A stretch of 64,000 bases of DNA from Rhodocollybia butyracea. Lineage: Eukaryota > Basidiomycota > Agaricomycetes > Agaricales > Omphalotaceae. Shown here piece by piece: positions 37,641 through 47,337 of the stretch. The notes beneath the pieces are model-generated. The model searched no databases. It was not told where the DNA came from and was given only the letters and a program-made list of their open reading frames with translations. The stretch is taken from the NCBI GenBank assembly GCA_015501585.1, contig JADNRY010000083.1:124001-188000 (forward strand). Reading direction: 5' to 3'. The first letter of the stretch is position 1; the number at the start of each line of letters is the position of its first letter. The position numbers and the translations under genes are program-made.

Positions 37641-39101
37641 TCAAGTGTACCCAGCGTCACCGAAAAAAGATTTCATCTCACCTCCATTAGCCTGTCCATG
37701 CCCATTCCTATGCCCGTTTACATCAATAGCGCCGCCAGCAACACTCGAATTAATGGCATCAGCGATCCCATTCTCGTTGGCGTTGTTCGCATTTGGGCTT
37801 TCGGAGCCGCCCATGTTGCTAGCCCCATTGTTCCGCACGCCAGAGGCGCCCCCGTTCTTGCCCGCCGACTCGTCTTTCCCGTCGCCGCGATTCGCATTGA
37901 TGATTTTCCCCCACAGGTCGACCAGGACCCGCGCGCGTTCGCGGAAGCGGTATAGCGAGTCGAGGGGCACCCTGTCGTCGCCGAGGGCGGTGATGTGGCG
38001 CATGACTTTGCCGATTTTGGAGAATTGGAGGTAGGCAATGTTCATGCGGTCGTAGGTCTCGATGTGTTTGAATAGGATGTCCATGTCGGGCATCTCGTCG
38101 TCCTTTGGGGCGGTGACTTTTGAGCTGAGGAAGATTTTTTGGAGACGGTGTCGCCATTCGCGGACTTTGTTTGCTTCGGGGTCTTTCGCTAGTTCGGCTA
38201 GGGGGGGGGGGGTAGGAAATGAGGTGTGAAAGAATGAGGTAAAGGAAAGGATTGGCTCACCGTCGTCACCAGCGTCGTCTTTCGTGGCCGAAGGCCCGAG
38301 TTTAGCTTTTTTGGTGACGGGAGGTGAGACAGCTTTATCGGGCTCGCCACCTGCTGCTACGCGGTCTTCGTCTTCGGACTCTACTGCGGCTTTCGACTTG
38401 CGGGCTCTGCCTGGGCCTTTCGGTTTCGTTGGGGCCGTGGACCCAGAGGCTTTGGCTTTGGCTCCTGGCTCCGAGTCACGTTTCCGTTTCTTTGGAGCGG
38501 AAGGGGCAGATGAAGGACTGTCCTTTGCTGCTGTCTTCTTCTTCTTGCTCGCAGCGGGTCGTTCTGATTCATCGACAAGCTCATCTTCTTCGTCTCCTTC
38601 TGCCTCGTCGTCTTCGACCTCTTTCAACGCATGTTGCTCTTCAGACCATTCCGTTGGATCCCTGGCAATTTTGTAGCCCTGTAACAGTTCGCCGCTCTTT
38701 TTGGCTGGGTCGGTTATGTAGGATTCTATTTCGTGCGGTTTCAATTTGGAGATGTCTTTTGGTGGAAGCCACGAGCTAGAGATTGGGTGAGTCGTTAAAT
38801 CAGGAGTATTTGAAGTCTTTGTTATGAGCGGCTACGTACAAGTCGCCTCTCGGAAAGAACTGGACACAGTAATGAGCAGACTTTTTGTTTGATGGACGTT
38901 CTTTGGAGACACCAGCTGGCGTTGAGTTTGGATCAACGACCTGGGAAAGAAGTTTGAGACGCGAGAAATAAAAGAAATCAAAGACTTTAGACTTGCCCGT
39001 CCAGGCCATGGCGGGTATCCTCGGATTTTACCCAGGACTATATCGTCGACTTCGTATGAGGATACTGGGGCTTTGGAGCCATTCGACGACTTTTTGTTCA
39101 T
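37641..39101 (-). CDS. PWWP-domain chromatin protein with LEDGF-like C-terminal domain
   Basis: Exon 1 starts MNKKSSNGSKAPVSSYEVDD and runs into a PWWP domain (VLGKIRGYPPWPG). The next exon continues VVDPNSTPAGVSKERPSNKK..YCVQFFPRGD, and exon 3 reads FSWLPPKDISKLKPHEIESYI, completing the domain. A long acidic, then Lys/Ala/Pro-rich linker (DDEAEGDEEDELVDE; KKKKTAAK; KKRKRD) carries nuclear signals. An intron with a run of about ten G/C bases (near 38204-38213) separates it from a helical domain (ELAKDPEANKVREWRHRLQK to WGKIINANRGDG) that resembles TFIIS-N/integrase-binding folds. The tail is Asn/Gly-rich. PWWP domains read methylated histone H3 on active genes. The first intron (38941-38996) must use a GC donor to keep the frame. 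Confidence 0.9.
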
Positions 39102-39454
39102 CGTAATCTAGAGCAGAGGAAAAGCTTTTAGTTATCGTTGTTGACGAGTAAACGCAAAAAGGTTCATTATCACGCGACGTCAAATTTGGCGCTGATGACT
39201 AATAGGCGCTGATGAGTCTAAGCGCGCATGGCGAAGCAGTCTACAGCTTTTCCGCTATAATCGCTGGTTTTAATTACACTGCATCAAGTCGACTCATATA
39301 TTTTGCGGTGCCACAGCCTCCGAATGAACAACAACTAAGGGTGTAGATTAGCGCGTGTAGTCATGGGCTATCCTCACGTATAAAGAGCAGCGGATCTAAC
39401 GATATAACCCAAGGTCCAGCGCTGTAGCCTTTGATCTTGTCTCCACTCTTTCAC
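39102..39454. promoter_or_regulatory. Divergent promoter between PWWP and four-TM genes
   Basis: A 353-bp spacer separates two start codons facing away from each other, so it must hold both promoters. No coding frame is present. A TATATATT-like stretch (39296-39303) and CACGTATAAA (39374-39383) are candidate elements for the + strand gene. Confidence 0.6.
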
Positions 39455-41694
39455 TATGGATAACCAACATGAGGTGAATACTTGGAATATTTTCCCCGTT
39501 ACTGGCAGTGGAAATTCTTAAACTTTTGACCTTAGTCTACATCGATAAGTCCGCAGTATACTCCCCAGTGGAATTGTAGTCCCTTGGACGAAGATTTCCG
39601 GTTACTCGCATCGCCTGAGCCTATGTTGGAGTCTGAGGTCAACTCACCAAAGGAACACGAGGTCGAACTTGGCGATGATATTGACGGAGATCGCAAGCGT
39701 AGACGCGAGGCTTCTGTGTACTTGCCTGAAGAATATACCGATGTCTTTGACGTTGAACCTATGCCCTTGCTGCCTATTCCTGGGATCAGTCCGACTGATT
39801 CTTATCCCTATTGTCCGCCACCGGCACCTGCCATCGCCCCAACGCCACCCACCGCGTACGATGCCTCTTATCACTATAATCTCTACTCCGTGCCCCGATG
39901 CCCTTGACGCCACCTCTCCCATTCTACGACACCTCTATAACCGACAGGCCGGACGGCTTTGCCTATACAAATCCCATTTCTCCACCGCGCTCGCCCATCT
40001 TCAACTCTGTTACCGATCCGTTTAGTTCCTACGTCGATCGCAGCGCGACTCCGTTCGTGGCGCCGTATACTCCTTATACTCCCTACAATCCATCATACAA
40101 TCCATCATACAATCCTTCGTACAACTCGTACATTCCTAACCCTCTTTACACTCCTTACACCCCTCACAGCACGTTCAACAGCACCTATACTCCAGGGCCA
40201 TACGGCGCCTTTAACCCTCCTGGGGGTATCCCTCTCTCTGGTACCGACTATCCATATGTCCCCTATGTTGCATATACACCTCCGTACCCCTCTACCCCGT
40301 ACTCTTACCCACTCTGGTACGACTCACCGAGACCTCTTACTCCACTTCCCCTACCTGATGTACCCGGGTCGAGGATAAAGGAGGCGCGGGACGCCCGGGG
40401 GCGGAGACGCCTACACCATTTGATTATCCCTATTCCTATTCCTATCCATCTTCACCAAGGCCTCTTAGTCCACCCCTCATCGCAATGGATGAAAAATCCC
40501 CGCGCGCGCACGAGCCGGCCGCACGAGTACCGGAGTGGGATGCGAATTTGGATTTAAGCAACCGCCATGCGCTGGTGAAAGAAACTCGCCGGAGATGGAT
40601 CAAAGATCTTTTGAGGGCTGTTTTCGGCGTAAGTGTCCATATCCTCCCTTATCATCCGTACTAACCAAGATTCATTCTACACAGTACGCCTTCTTCTCTT
40701 TAGGAACAATCACACTCCTCCTCGGGGTGTTATACCTCTACGACGCGGATTTGCAGTATGCGCGGTATAAGAAGATGGAAGATAGTGTCACTATACAGAC
40801 GTCCGGTACCGATCCTGCTGATATAGGGTGAGTTCTCAAACGATGTGTTCTCAACGATGTTTCAAGCTCTAACTCGCATATCTTTACCTAGTTGCTCCGC
40901 CCCTGCCCAATGTTTCTCCGAATCCTTCGGTGCAGCTTCTCTCCCCGATTCCACAATACACTCATACATATACGCGCGCGCCCTCCGCCCCTACATCCAA
41001 CTCATCCTCATCCTGGCCTGTTTACACGCTCACCATCCTCGCCATCGGCGCTTGGAGAACGACGCGCAAGATCCTTCGCTGCGTCAAGGAGGGTAATGCA
41101 TTCGTGGAAGCGTATCTGGATTACAAGGACTGTACGGGGCACACGGATAAAAGGATCCAAAAAGCCGAAGCGTATGATGCGGAGTGGAACGCTCTCAGCT
41201 GCACATGCTACCCTTTCCAGTCCTGCATCGACCGTACCCTCCCGCTGCACCAAACTCTCAAACCCGCCCATCTCACCGAATGGCTCGCAAACACGCTCTG
41301 GATCGTCTTCGCTCTGCATATTCCCCTCGTCGTGCTTCTAACCATAGGGTTAGGCTCCCTCCCTATTCTCGCGCGCGGCCCAGCTCCTGGGGCTTACCTC
41401 GACTATGCTTCGGGGTGTGCGATGTACATGCTCATTACTTCTGCGTGTTTGTACTCTGTGATGAGAGTTACGCGGCAGATCGTTGGATTGCGCCAGATCG
41501 CTAGCAGTGGGTTGACGAAAACGAGCGCGTTCCTAGAAGGGACTGGGCGTATATCCGGAGAGACGAGCGTTGAGGTCCCGTGGGTTTGTGCCAGGATGTG
41601 GAAGGAGATGGGGTTGGATTGGGAGGATGTCAGACGGGTTTGGAAGTATGGTGCGTTTTGGGGGTACGGTGGTCTTTATTATGGCCGAGTATGA
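39455..41694 (+). CDS. Four-TM protein with Tyr/Pro-rich N-terminus (copy 1, one frameshift)
   Basis: MDNQHE is spliced to STSISPQYTPQWNCSP, then an acidic segment, then about 200 residues rich in Tyr, Pro, Ser and Thr (YTPYTPYNPSYNPSYN type repeats). After HALVKETRRRWIKDLLRAVFG come TM1 (YAFFSLGTITLLLGVLYLY), TM2 (YIQLILILAC..YTLTILAIGAW), a Cys-containing loop, TM3 (LWIVFALHIPLVVLLTIGLG) and TM4 (CAMYMLITSACLYSVM). The end is ...EDVRRVWKYGAFWGYGGLYYGRV. I do not recognise a family. Relative to copy 2, TM2 carries one extra T in TTT 41021-41023, which breaks the frame. Frame changes near 39890 and 40365 can each be explained by an intron (39857-39946; 47 nt starting at 40357) but are unproven. 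It may be a live gene with assembly errors or a fresh pseudogene. Confidence 0.65.
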
Positions 41695-41984
41695 AGGAAG
41701 GGGTGCTTTTTGGCTCCCGGACTTGGAGGACCACGTTTGACTGATGGTGTGCTGACAAGTATCGTAAATTGAGAGGATGAATACGGATGTTTAGATGGGA
41801 GAAGGTGACGGCTCGAGGTGAATGTCAAACTGGGACGCTGTAATGTACTAAAATAGGTCAAGTATTTATATATCTCCTTTCCAGGTCGTATTCGGTGTAT
41901 GTATGTATATCCTTCTGTCATTGTATCCTTGTTGCCTAAAATCACTACTCACTCGTAACCTCTGTATATGAAATGGCGCTTCTG

Positions 41985-42260
41985 CTCTTCCGTCTGCATC
42001 CACAAAGAATGCATACAAAAAGCACTATAGATAGTCCTCGCTCTTCATATTCCCCCCGACAGGCTCACAATCGCCTCTCCTCCCTCGCGTGCAGGCAGCA
42101 CCTGTACGCGTCAGATTGTTGCGCCCCGACGGACTTGGTGGTGGGGTGACGAAAGAAACAGCTGCAGGTGCGGAAAATGTGTTCTTCGAAGAGATACGAG
42201 AGTTGAGATTCCGTGGGTTTGCGCGAGGATGTGGAAAGGGATGGATTAGGGATGAGTTAG
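41985..42260 (+). pseudogene. Exon remnant A of the four-TM gene
   Basis: It begins with a block shared with 42300 and 46560 (CTCTGTATATGAA, TCTGCTCTTCC, AATGCATACAAAAAGCAC), then TCTTCATATTCCCCCCG, which matches the TM3-encoding sequence. It ends GTGGGTTTGCGCGAGGATGTGG, the counterpart of the VPWVCARMW codons of copy 1. The part between is shortened and out of frame. Confidence 0.7.
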
Positions 42261-42279
42261 CCCTACAGCACACCTGGGC

Positions 42280-42530
42280 TCAACTCGTAACCTCTGTATA
42301 TGAACTGGCGTTTCTGCTCGTGCGTCTGCCTCCACAAAGAATGCATACAAAAAGCACTCTAGATAGTCCTCGCTCTTCATTTCCCCCTCGTTACGCTCAC
42401 AATCGCTGGGGGATCCCTCTCCTCCGTCGCGCGCAGATCAGGATATGCCTTGTGACCTCAACGTGTTTGTATTCTGTGATGAGCGTTACGCGTCAGGTCG
42501 TTGCGCCCCGACGGACATGCCCAGGATTTA
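42280..42530 (+). pseudogene. Exon remnant B of the four-TM gene
   Basis: The same leader block as remnant A is followed by TTCATTTCCCCCTCG, then GTGACCTCAACGTGTTTGTATTCTG and GATGAGCGTTACGCGTCAGG, matching the TM4 codons (ITSACLYSVMRVTRQ). The frame is broken and the 3' end is lost. Confidence 0.7.
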
Positions 42531-42732
42531 CTATCCTATGGCGCCCCCAGAAGCCATGTATTGTGTACGATGCTAGACGATTGCTTCGTTCGGCTGGTGC
42601 TGTCTCATTGTGGAACCTGCGGTAAGTACCACGTGCGTTCAGCGCTTTTTTGTTTCACGGTCACTTACGCCTTTCCTCCAGGTCCTTGACCTCCGTTCAA
42701 ATTTCAACCAATACTATCTCATTATGCAGTAG

Positions 42733-44271
42733 ATGTATCGAACGTCACCTGAAACTCTCGGAATCATCTCGAATTTCGATGCACCGTTTATGTGCGATCC
42801 AGCCACCTTGCTTAATTCAGAAATAAAGGAGAAGGCTGCTCAGCCCGGGAAAGAGAAGACAGTCGCTTTGCCACCAGGCGCGAAAACAGAAACTGCCGGC
42901 CATGATAAACTATTTCCTCAAGTTCCGTCGAAGGACATTCTCCACGGATGCACCTACACGTTTGAATACAAGGACAAATCACGAAAAGTGAAATTTGGCA
43001 AAGTTCTCTTTCGTCCGCACGGCATTCTTGGTCGTGGAACGTTGGTTGTTGAGGTTACGTGTTGCTGTAATGACGACGGATGTGCATGTGCTTGGAAGGA
43101 TCTTGACCTGGTGATGAAGCTAAGTTTCGCTAGCAACACTAGAGACCCCGAAGTCACATTCATCCAAGAATGCATGGACATTGTCGCTCGAGATCCCGCT
43201 CATAATTGGGTTCTCAATCACCTTCCCGAGGTACATGCCACATTCTCCATCCCGTTCGGTCCAGGTACTGTCCAGGGCAGACTGAAAGAGGAATTTGGAG
43301 ACGACTATGAAGAGCGCGAACTGCATGGGTCGATTCAGTCCAGACTCTACGAGCTAATGAGTTTGGAGACTTCACGGGAATTTGGGCAAGCGATCTATGA
43401 CATTGTTCAATGTATGTTCACTTTGATTTGATCTCAGTCATGATCTAATCTGCTCATATCCAGGTCATGAATGGGTTCATGAACACGCTCGTATCCTTCA
43501 CCGCGATATCAGCCTCAAGAATATGATGGTTAGAAGAGCCAGCGATGGGACAAAGTTTGGCGTATTAAACGACTTTGATCTCGCTTTGTTTGTGGACCGC
43601 CCAAAAGCCTCGCCAACCTCCAACCATCGGACCGGCACCAGGTGCGTATATTTTTGTTGTTATATTCTAACTTTACTCATGTTTGCCTTGCTCCATCATC
43701 TTCCTTCACTCTACTCAAAGGCCATTCATGGCGCATGAACAACATGATCCTGACTGGAAAGGCCCGGTTCTCGCTCGCCATGACCTAGAGTCCTTTTTCT
43801 ATGCTACTCTGCTCTTATCGTGCATCTATGAGAAACCAGGTGGCAAGGTGGTTTCTTCAGGAGCCAAGACACACTATGACACGTGGCTAGAGTCGGGGGA
43901 TGACAGTCTTTCGTCGCAAAAGATACGTCTATTGCATAAAAAACACGTGGATTCCCCCTGTTCGGAAACATTTTCGCGCCTTCGAGCCCTGGTTGCGCCG
44001 CATCCAATGGGCTTTGCGGTTTGGGTTTGTCGGGCGCGAATATTTTGAAGTCTTGTCGGACGAAGTGGACGAGGACCAAATGCATGAATTGAATAAGAAA
44101 CTTACATTTGACGATAAAACCCTCAATGGTAAGGTCACGTATGACATGATGATTATGACCATGTACACCTTCAATGAGGTGGACTTGGTCACAAGGAGCT
44201 CCAAGCGACAGGCATTTGTTGACCAGTTTAGGTTGAAGTGGGAGTCACAGCGAAAGACACGGGGATTCTAG
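42733..44271 (+). CDS. FunK1 fungal protein kinase, one apparent frameshift
   Basis: It begins MYRTSPETLGIISNFDAPFMCDP, a start I know from the short FunK1 proteins of Agaricomycetes. There follow a beta-rich N-lobe (GCTYTFEYKDKSRKVKFGKV; WKDLDLVMKLSF), then after an intron (T|GT rebuilds Cys) the catalytic loop HRDISLKNMM and the DFD equivalent of DFG (NDFDLALFVD). A second intron rebuilds RTGT-RPFMAHEQ of the activation segment. The C-lobe runs HDLESFFYATLLL to the end. At A6 43938-43943 one base too many changes the frame; skipping it gives KIRLLHKNTWIPPVRKHFRAFEPWL and continues to a stop at 44271. FunK1 kinases are expanded in mushrooms with little known about substrates. Confidence 0.8.
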
Positions 44272-44790
44272 TTTGTGTCCTGATGCCGTGGTACTTCAAG
44301 TTGTCTTCCTCATTATATCATTTTTGCTGTCTGCTGTGTTTCGCTTTCCGTCCGCCTTCTGTATCTTATGTTACTTCGATACGTGACCTCTACACCGTGT
44401 ACTTTTACTTGTTGGACAATCATTTTCAAAGCGGACACTCAGTCCTTTCTAATTGAGATCTTTCCCTTCGTTCCAGGCAATCTTCCTTATCAATGTTCTT
44501 GGTGGGCACAGGCAAGTACTGTTGTCTGAACCGGATTGAATTGCGAAAGAGTAGTCCACTGAGGCTGCGCGCTATCAGCATCTCTCGAATGGTTGTTAGG
44601 GGTGAAAAGTCAGTAGAGTCTGATGACCTTGAAACTAGGGGGAGTGGAAGATCATATTTTGCTTAACTTCCCCACGTAGCTATATGTAAGCAGCTTCCCT
44701 TTACTGGAGGGCTGTGGGTAAGTACAAGACACGACTGCTTCCAGACGAGTATTAGTCAAGATTGAAGAAAATTATGTTGAACACTAAGTT
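44272..44790. other. FunK1 3' flank
   Basis: About 0.5 kb with no gene. It leads into a dispersed repeat that is also found at 62.5 kb. Confidence 0.4.
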
Positions 44791-45237
44791 ATGTACCGGT
44801 TCATAGCACTGAGAAAATGTTGGTGGAGAGATAGCACCGTGGTGTATCTGAGGGAGTGAGTTGGCGTTGAGTGAGGACGAGAGGAAAAGCATTGCAAGGA
44901 CTGAAACAAGAGGAGAGAAAGAGTTCGATTGTCGAATCTGATGTCCTGATGTCACCGACTACTGCTGCGCATCCTATCCCATCCACAGCACCTAATACTC
45001 AATCATGATATTTCCAGAATGAAAATATTAAGAACAGGATATTATGTGCGGTGCCGGGTGGATGCGATTCCTGCAGGCCCGTGCCTGAATTCAAAGCTAT
45101 GATAATTGAGACACGAGACTCGAGACCAAGGCAGAGACCCGCACAAGCCCGAATCAACTGCCCCAGAGCGTCGTGTCCCGGGTACCAAATCATGAAGAGA
45201 CTAACGGCCGCACAGTTCCTCAAGGGATAGTGGGGAT
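44791..45237 (+). repeat. Dispersed ~450-bp repeat, copy 1
   Basis: Nearly the whole segment is repeated in the same orientation at 62494-62985, at roughly 90% identity by eye. Shared stretches include GATGTCCTGATGTCACCGAC, CATCCTATCCCATCCACAGC and TTCCAGAATGAAAATAT. No coding frame is conserved convincingly. The right edge abuts truncated copy 2 of the four-TM gene. Confidence 0.9.
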
Positions 45238-45246
45238 TCGATACTA

Positions 45247-46261
45247 ACCAAAATTTGTGTTACACAGTACGCCTTCTTCTCTCTAGGAACAATCACACTC
45301 ATCCTCGGGTGTTATACCTCTACGACGCGGATTTGCAGTATGCGCGGTATAAGAAGATGGAAGATAGTATCGCTATACAGGCGTCTGGCACTGATCCTGC
45401 TGATATAGGGTGAGTTCTCACATAGCGTTTCAAGCCCTAGCGCTCATATCTTTCCCTAGTTGCTCCGCCGCCGCCCAATGTTTCTCCGAACCCCTCGGTG
45501 CAGCTACTGTCCCTGGTTCCCCAGTACACTCATACATATACGCGCGCGCCCTCCGTCCCTACATCCAGCTCCTCCTCATCCTGGCCTGTTACACGCTCAC
45601 CATCATCGCCATCGGCGCCTGGCGGACCCACGCGCAAGATCCTTCGCTGCGTCAAGGAGAGTAATACATTCGTGGAAGCGTATTTGGATTATAAGGACTG
45701 TACGGGGCACACGGATAAAAGGATCCAACAAGCCGAAGTTCCGCTCCGCGTGATACGCTCTCAGTTGTGCATGCTACCCCTTTCCGGTCCTGCGTCGATT
45801 TCACCCTCCCGCTGCACCAGACCCTCAAACCCACCCATCTCACCGACTGGCTCGCAAACACGCTCTGGATGGTTTTCGCTCTCTATATTCCCCCCGTCGT
45901 GCTCCTAACCGTGGGGATAGGCTCCCTCCCTATTCTCGCGCGCGGCCCAGCTCCTGGGGCTTACCTCGACTATGCGTCGGGGTGTGCGATGTATACGCTC
46001 GTGACCTCTGCGTGTGTGTACTCTGTGATGAGGGCTACGCGCCACATCGTTGAGGCGCACCAGATCACTGGTAGTGGGTTGATAAAATCGAGCGCGTTCC
46101 TAGAAGGGACTGGGCGTATATCCGGCGAGACGAGCGTTGAGGTCCCGTGGGTTTGTGCGAGGATGTGGAAGGAGATGGGGTTGGATTGGGAGGATGTCAG
46201 ACGGGTTTTGGAAGTATGGTGCGTTTTGGGGTACGGTGGTCTTTATTATGGCCGAGTATGA
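45247..46261 (+). pseudogene. Four-TM gene copy 2, 5'-truncated and frameshifted
   Basis: Homology to copy 1 starts inside the intron before TM1 (TACTAACCAA at the branch-point region), so the start codon and the whole Tyr/Pro-rich N-terminus are missing. Near 45308 one G is lost relative to copy 1 (GGGTG for GGGGTG), breaking TM1. Near 45625 an extra C (GGACCCACGCGC) breaks the frame after TM2; the loop near 45740-45780 is also disturbed. TM3, TM4 and the end (...GYGGLYYGRV) are intact. TM2 here lacks the extra T of copy 1, which identifies that change as specific to copy 1. Confidence 0.85.
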
Positions 46262-47337
46262 AGCAAGGGGTGCTTTTTGGCTCCCGGACTTGGAGGAACG
46301 CGCTTGACTGATGGTGTGCTGAGAAGTATCGTAAATCGAGTGGATGAATACGGATGTTTAGATAGGAGAAGTTGCTTCGGAAGGATCAGTTTGAGAACAA
46401 ATGTACGGCTCGAGGTGAATGTCAAACTGGGACGCTGTAATGTACTAAAATAGGTCAAGTATTTATATATCTGCTTTCCAGGTCGTATTAGGTGTATGTA
46501 TGTATATCCTTGTGTCATTGTATCCTTCTTGCCTAAAGTCCCTATAGCACACCTGGGCTCGTAACCTCTGTATATGAACTGGCGTTTCTGCTCTTGCGTC
46601 TGCATCCACAAAGAATGCATCCAAAAAGCACTCTAGATAGTCCTCGCTCTTCATATTCCCCTCGTCACGCTCACAATCGCGGCGAGGATCCCTCTCCTCC
46701 CTCGCGCGCAGATCAGGATATGCGATGTATATCCTTGTGACCTCAACGTGTTTGTATTCTGTGATGAGCGTTACGCGTCAGGTTGTTGCGCCCCGACGGA
46801 CTTGGTGGTGGTGGGCTGACGAAAGAAATAGCTGCAGGTGCGGAAAATGTGTTCTTCAAAGAGATACGAGAGTTGAGATTCTGTGGGTTTGCGCGAGGAT
46901 TTGGAAGAGGATTGATTAGGGACGGATTAGGAGGATGTTGGGACGGGGTTGATGGTATGGTGTGGTAGTCTTCATTACAGTAGGAGGAAAGATCAATTCC
47001 ACCATACTTGATATCGAAAGTTCACGAGAACCGCGGCCAGGGATACCTCTGCACTTGACAAGATACATGCATCGTTGTATCCTTGTTGCCTAAATTCGTC
47101 ACCCTACAATGGAGCTCAGTAGTCGTGATCTCTGTATATTATGAACTATGAACTGATGTTTCTGCTCTTGCATCTGCCTCCGCCAAGAGCCCTCCACCAA
47201 GAACAAGTAGGTAGGGCCACCTCAGTTTCGAAGCAACTTCACGCTAGTATTCCGATTTTCAAAACGATTTCTTATACAGATCATCACTACAGTAGGGGGA
47301 AAGAAAGATCACCTCGACCATACTTGATATCAAAACA
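46262..47337. other. Duplicated 3' flank and repeat debris
   Basis: 46262-46540 repeats the 3' flank of copy 1 (41695-41945) with one extra insertion. 46990-47100 and 47280-47390 share CCATACTTGATATC and CTGCACTTGACAAGATA blocks. No gene. Confidence 0.6.
46540..46975 (+). pseudogene. Exon remnant C of the four-TM gene
   Basis: It carries the leader block found in remnants A and B, TTCATATTCCCCTCGTCACG (TM3 region), CTTGTGACCTCAACGTGTTT (TM4 region) and GTGGGTTTGCGCGAGGATTT (the WVCAR region). Stops interrupt every frame. It combines the left part of remnant B with the right part of remnant A, suggesting that A and B came from one such longer unit. Confidence 0.7.

Larger units (their letters stand above)
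41695..42732. other. Spacer with decayed copies of the four-TM terminal exon
   Basis: The first ~250 bp are the 3' flank of the four-TM gene, repeated downstream of copy 2 (46262-46540). It then holds two degenerate exon copies listed separately. From about 42530 to 42732 is the promoter of the FunK1 gene. Confidence 0.6.

Noticed and set aside
38284..38779. Two long + strand ORFs (130 and 151 codons)
   Set aside because: They are antisense to the low-complexity Lys/Ala/Glu linker of the PWWP gene.
45247..46261. Four-TM copy 2 as an independent functional gene
   Set aside because: No start exon, and at least two frameshifts relative to copy 1.
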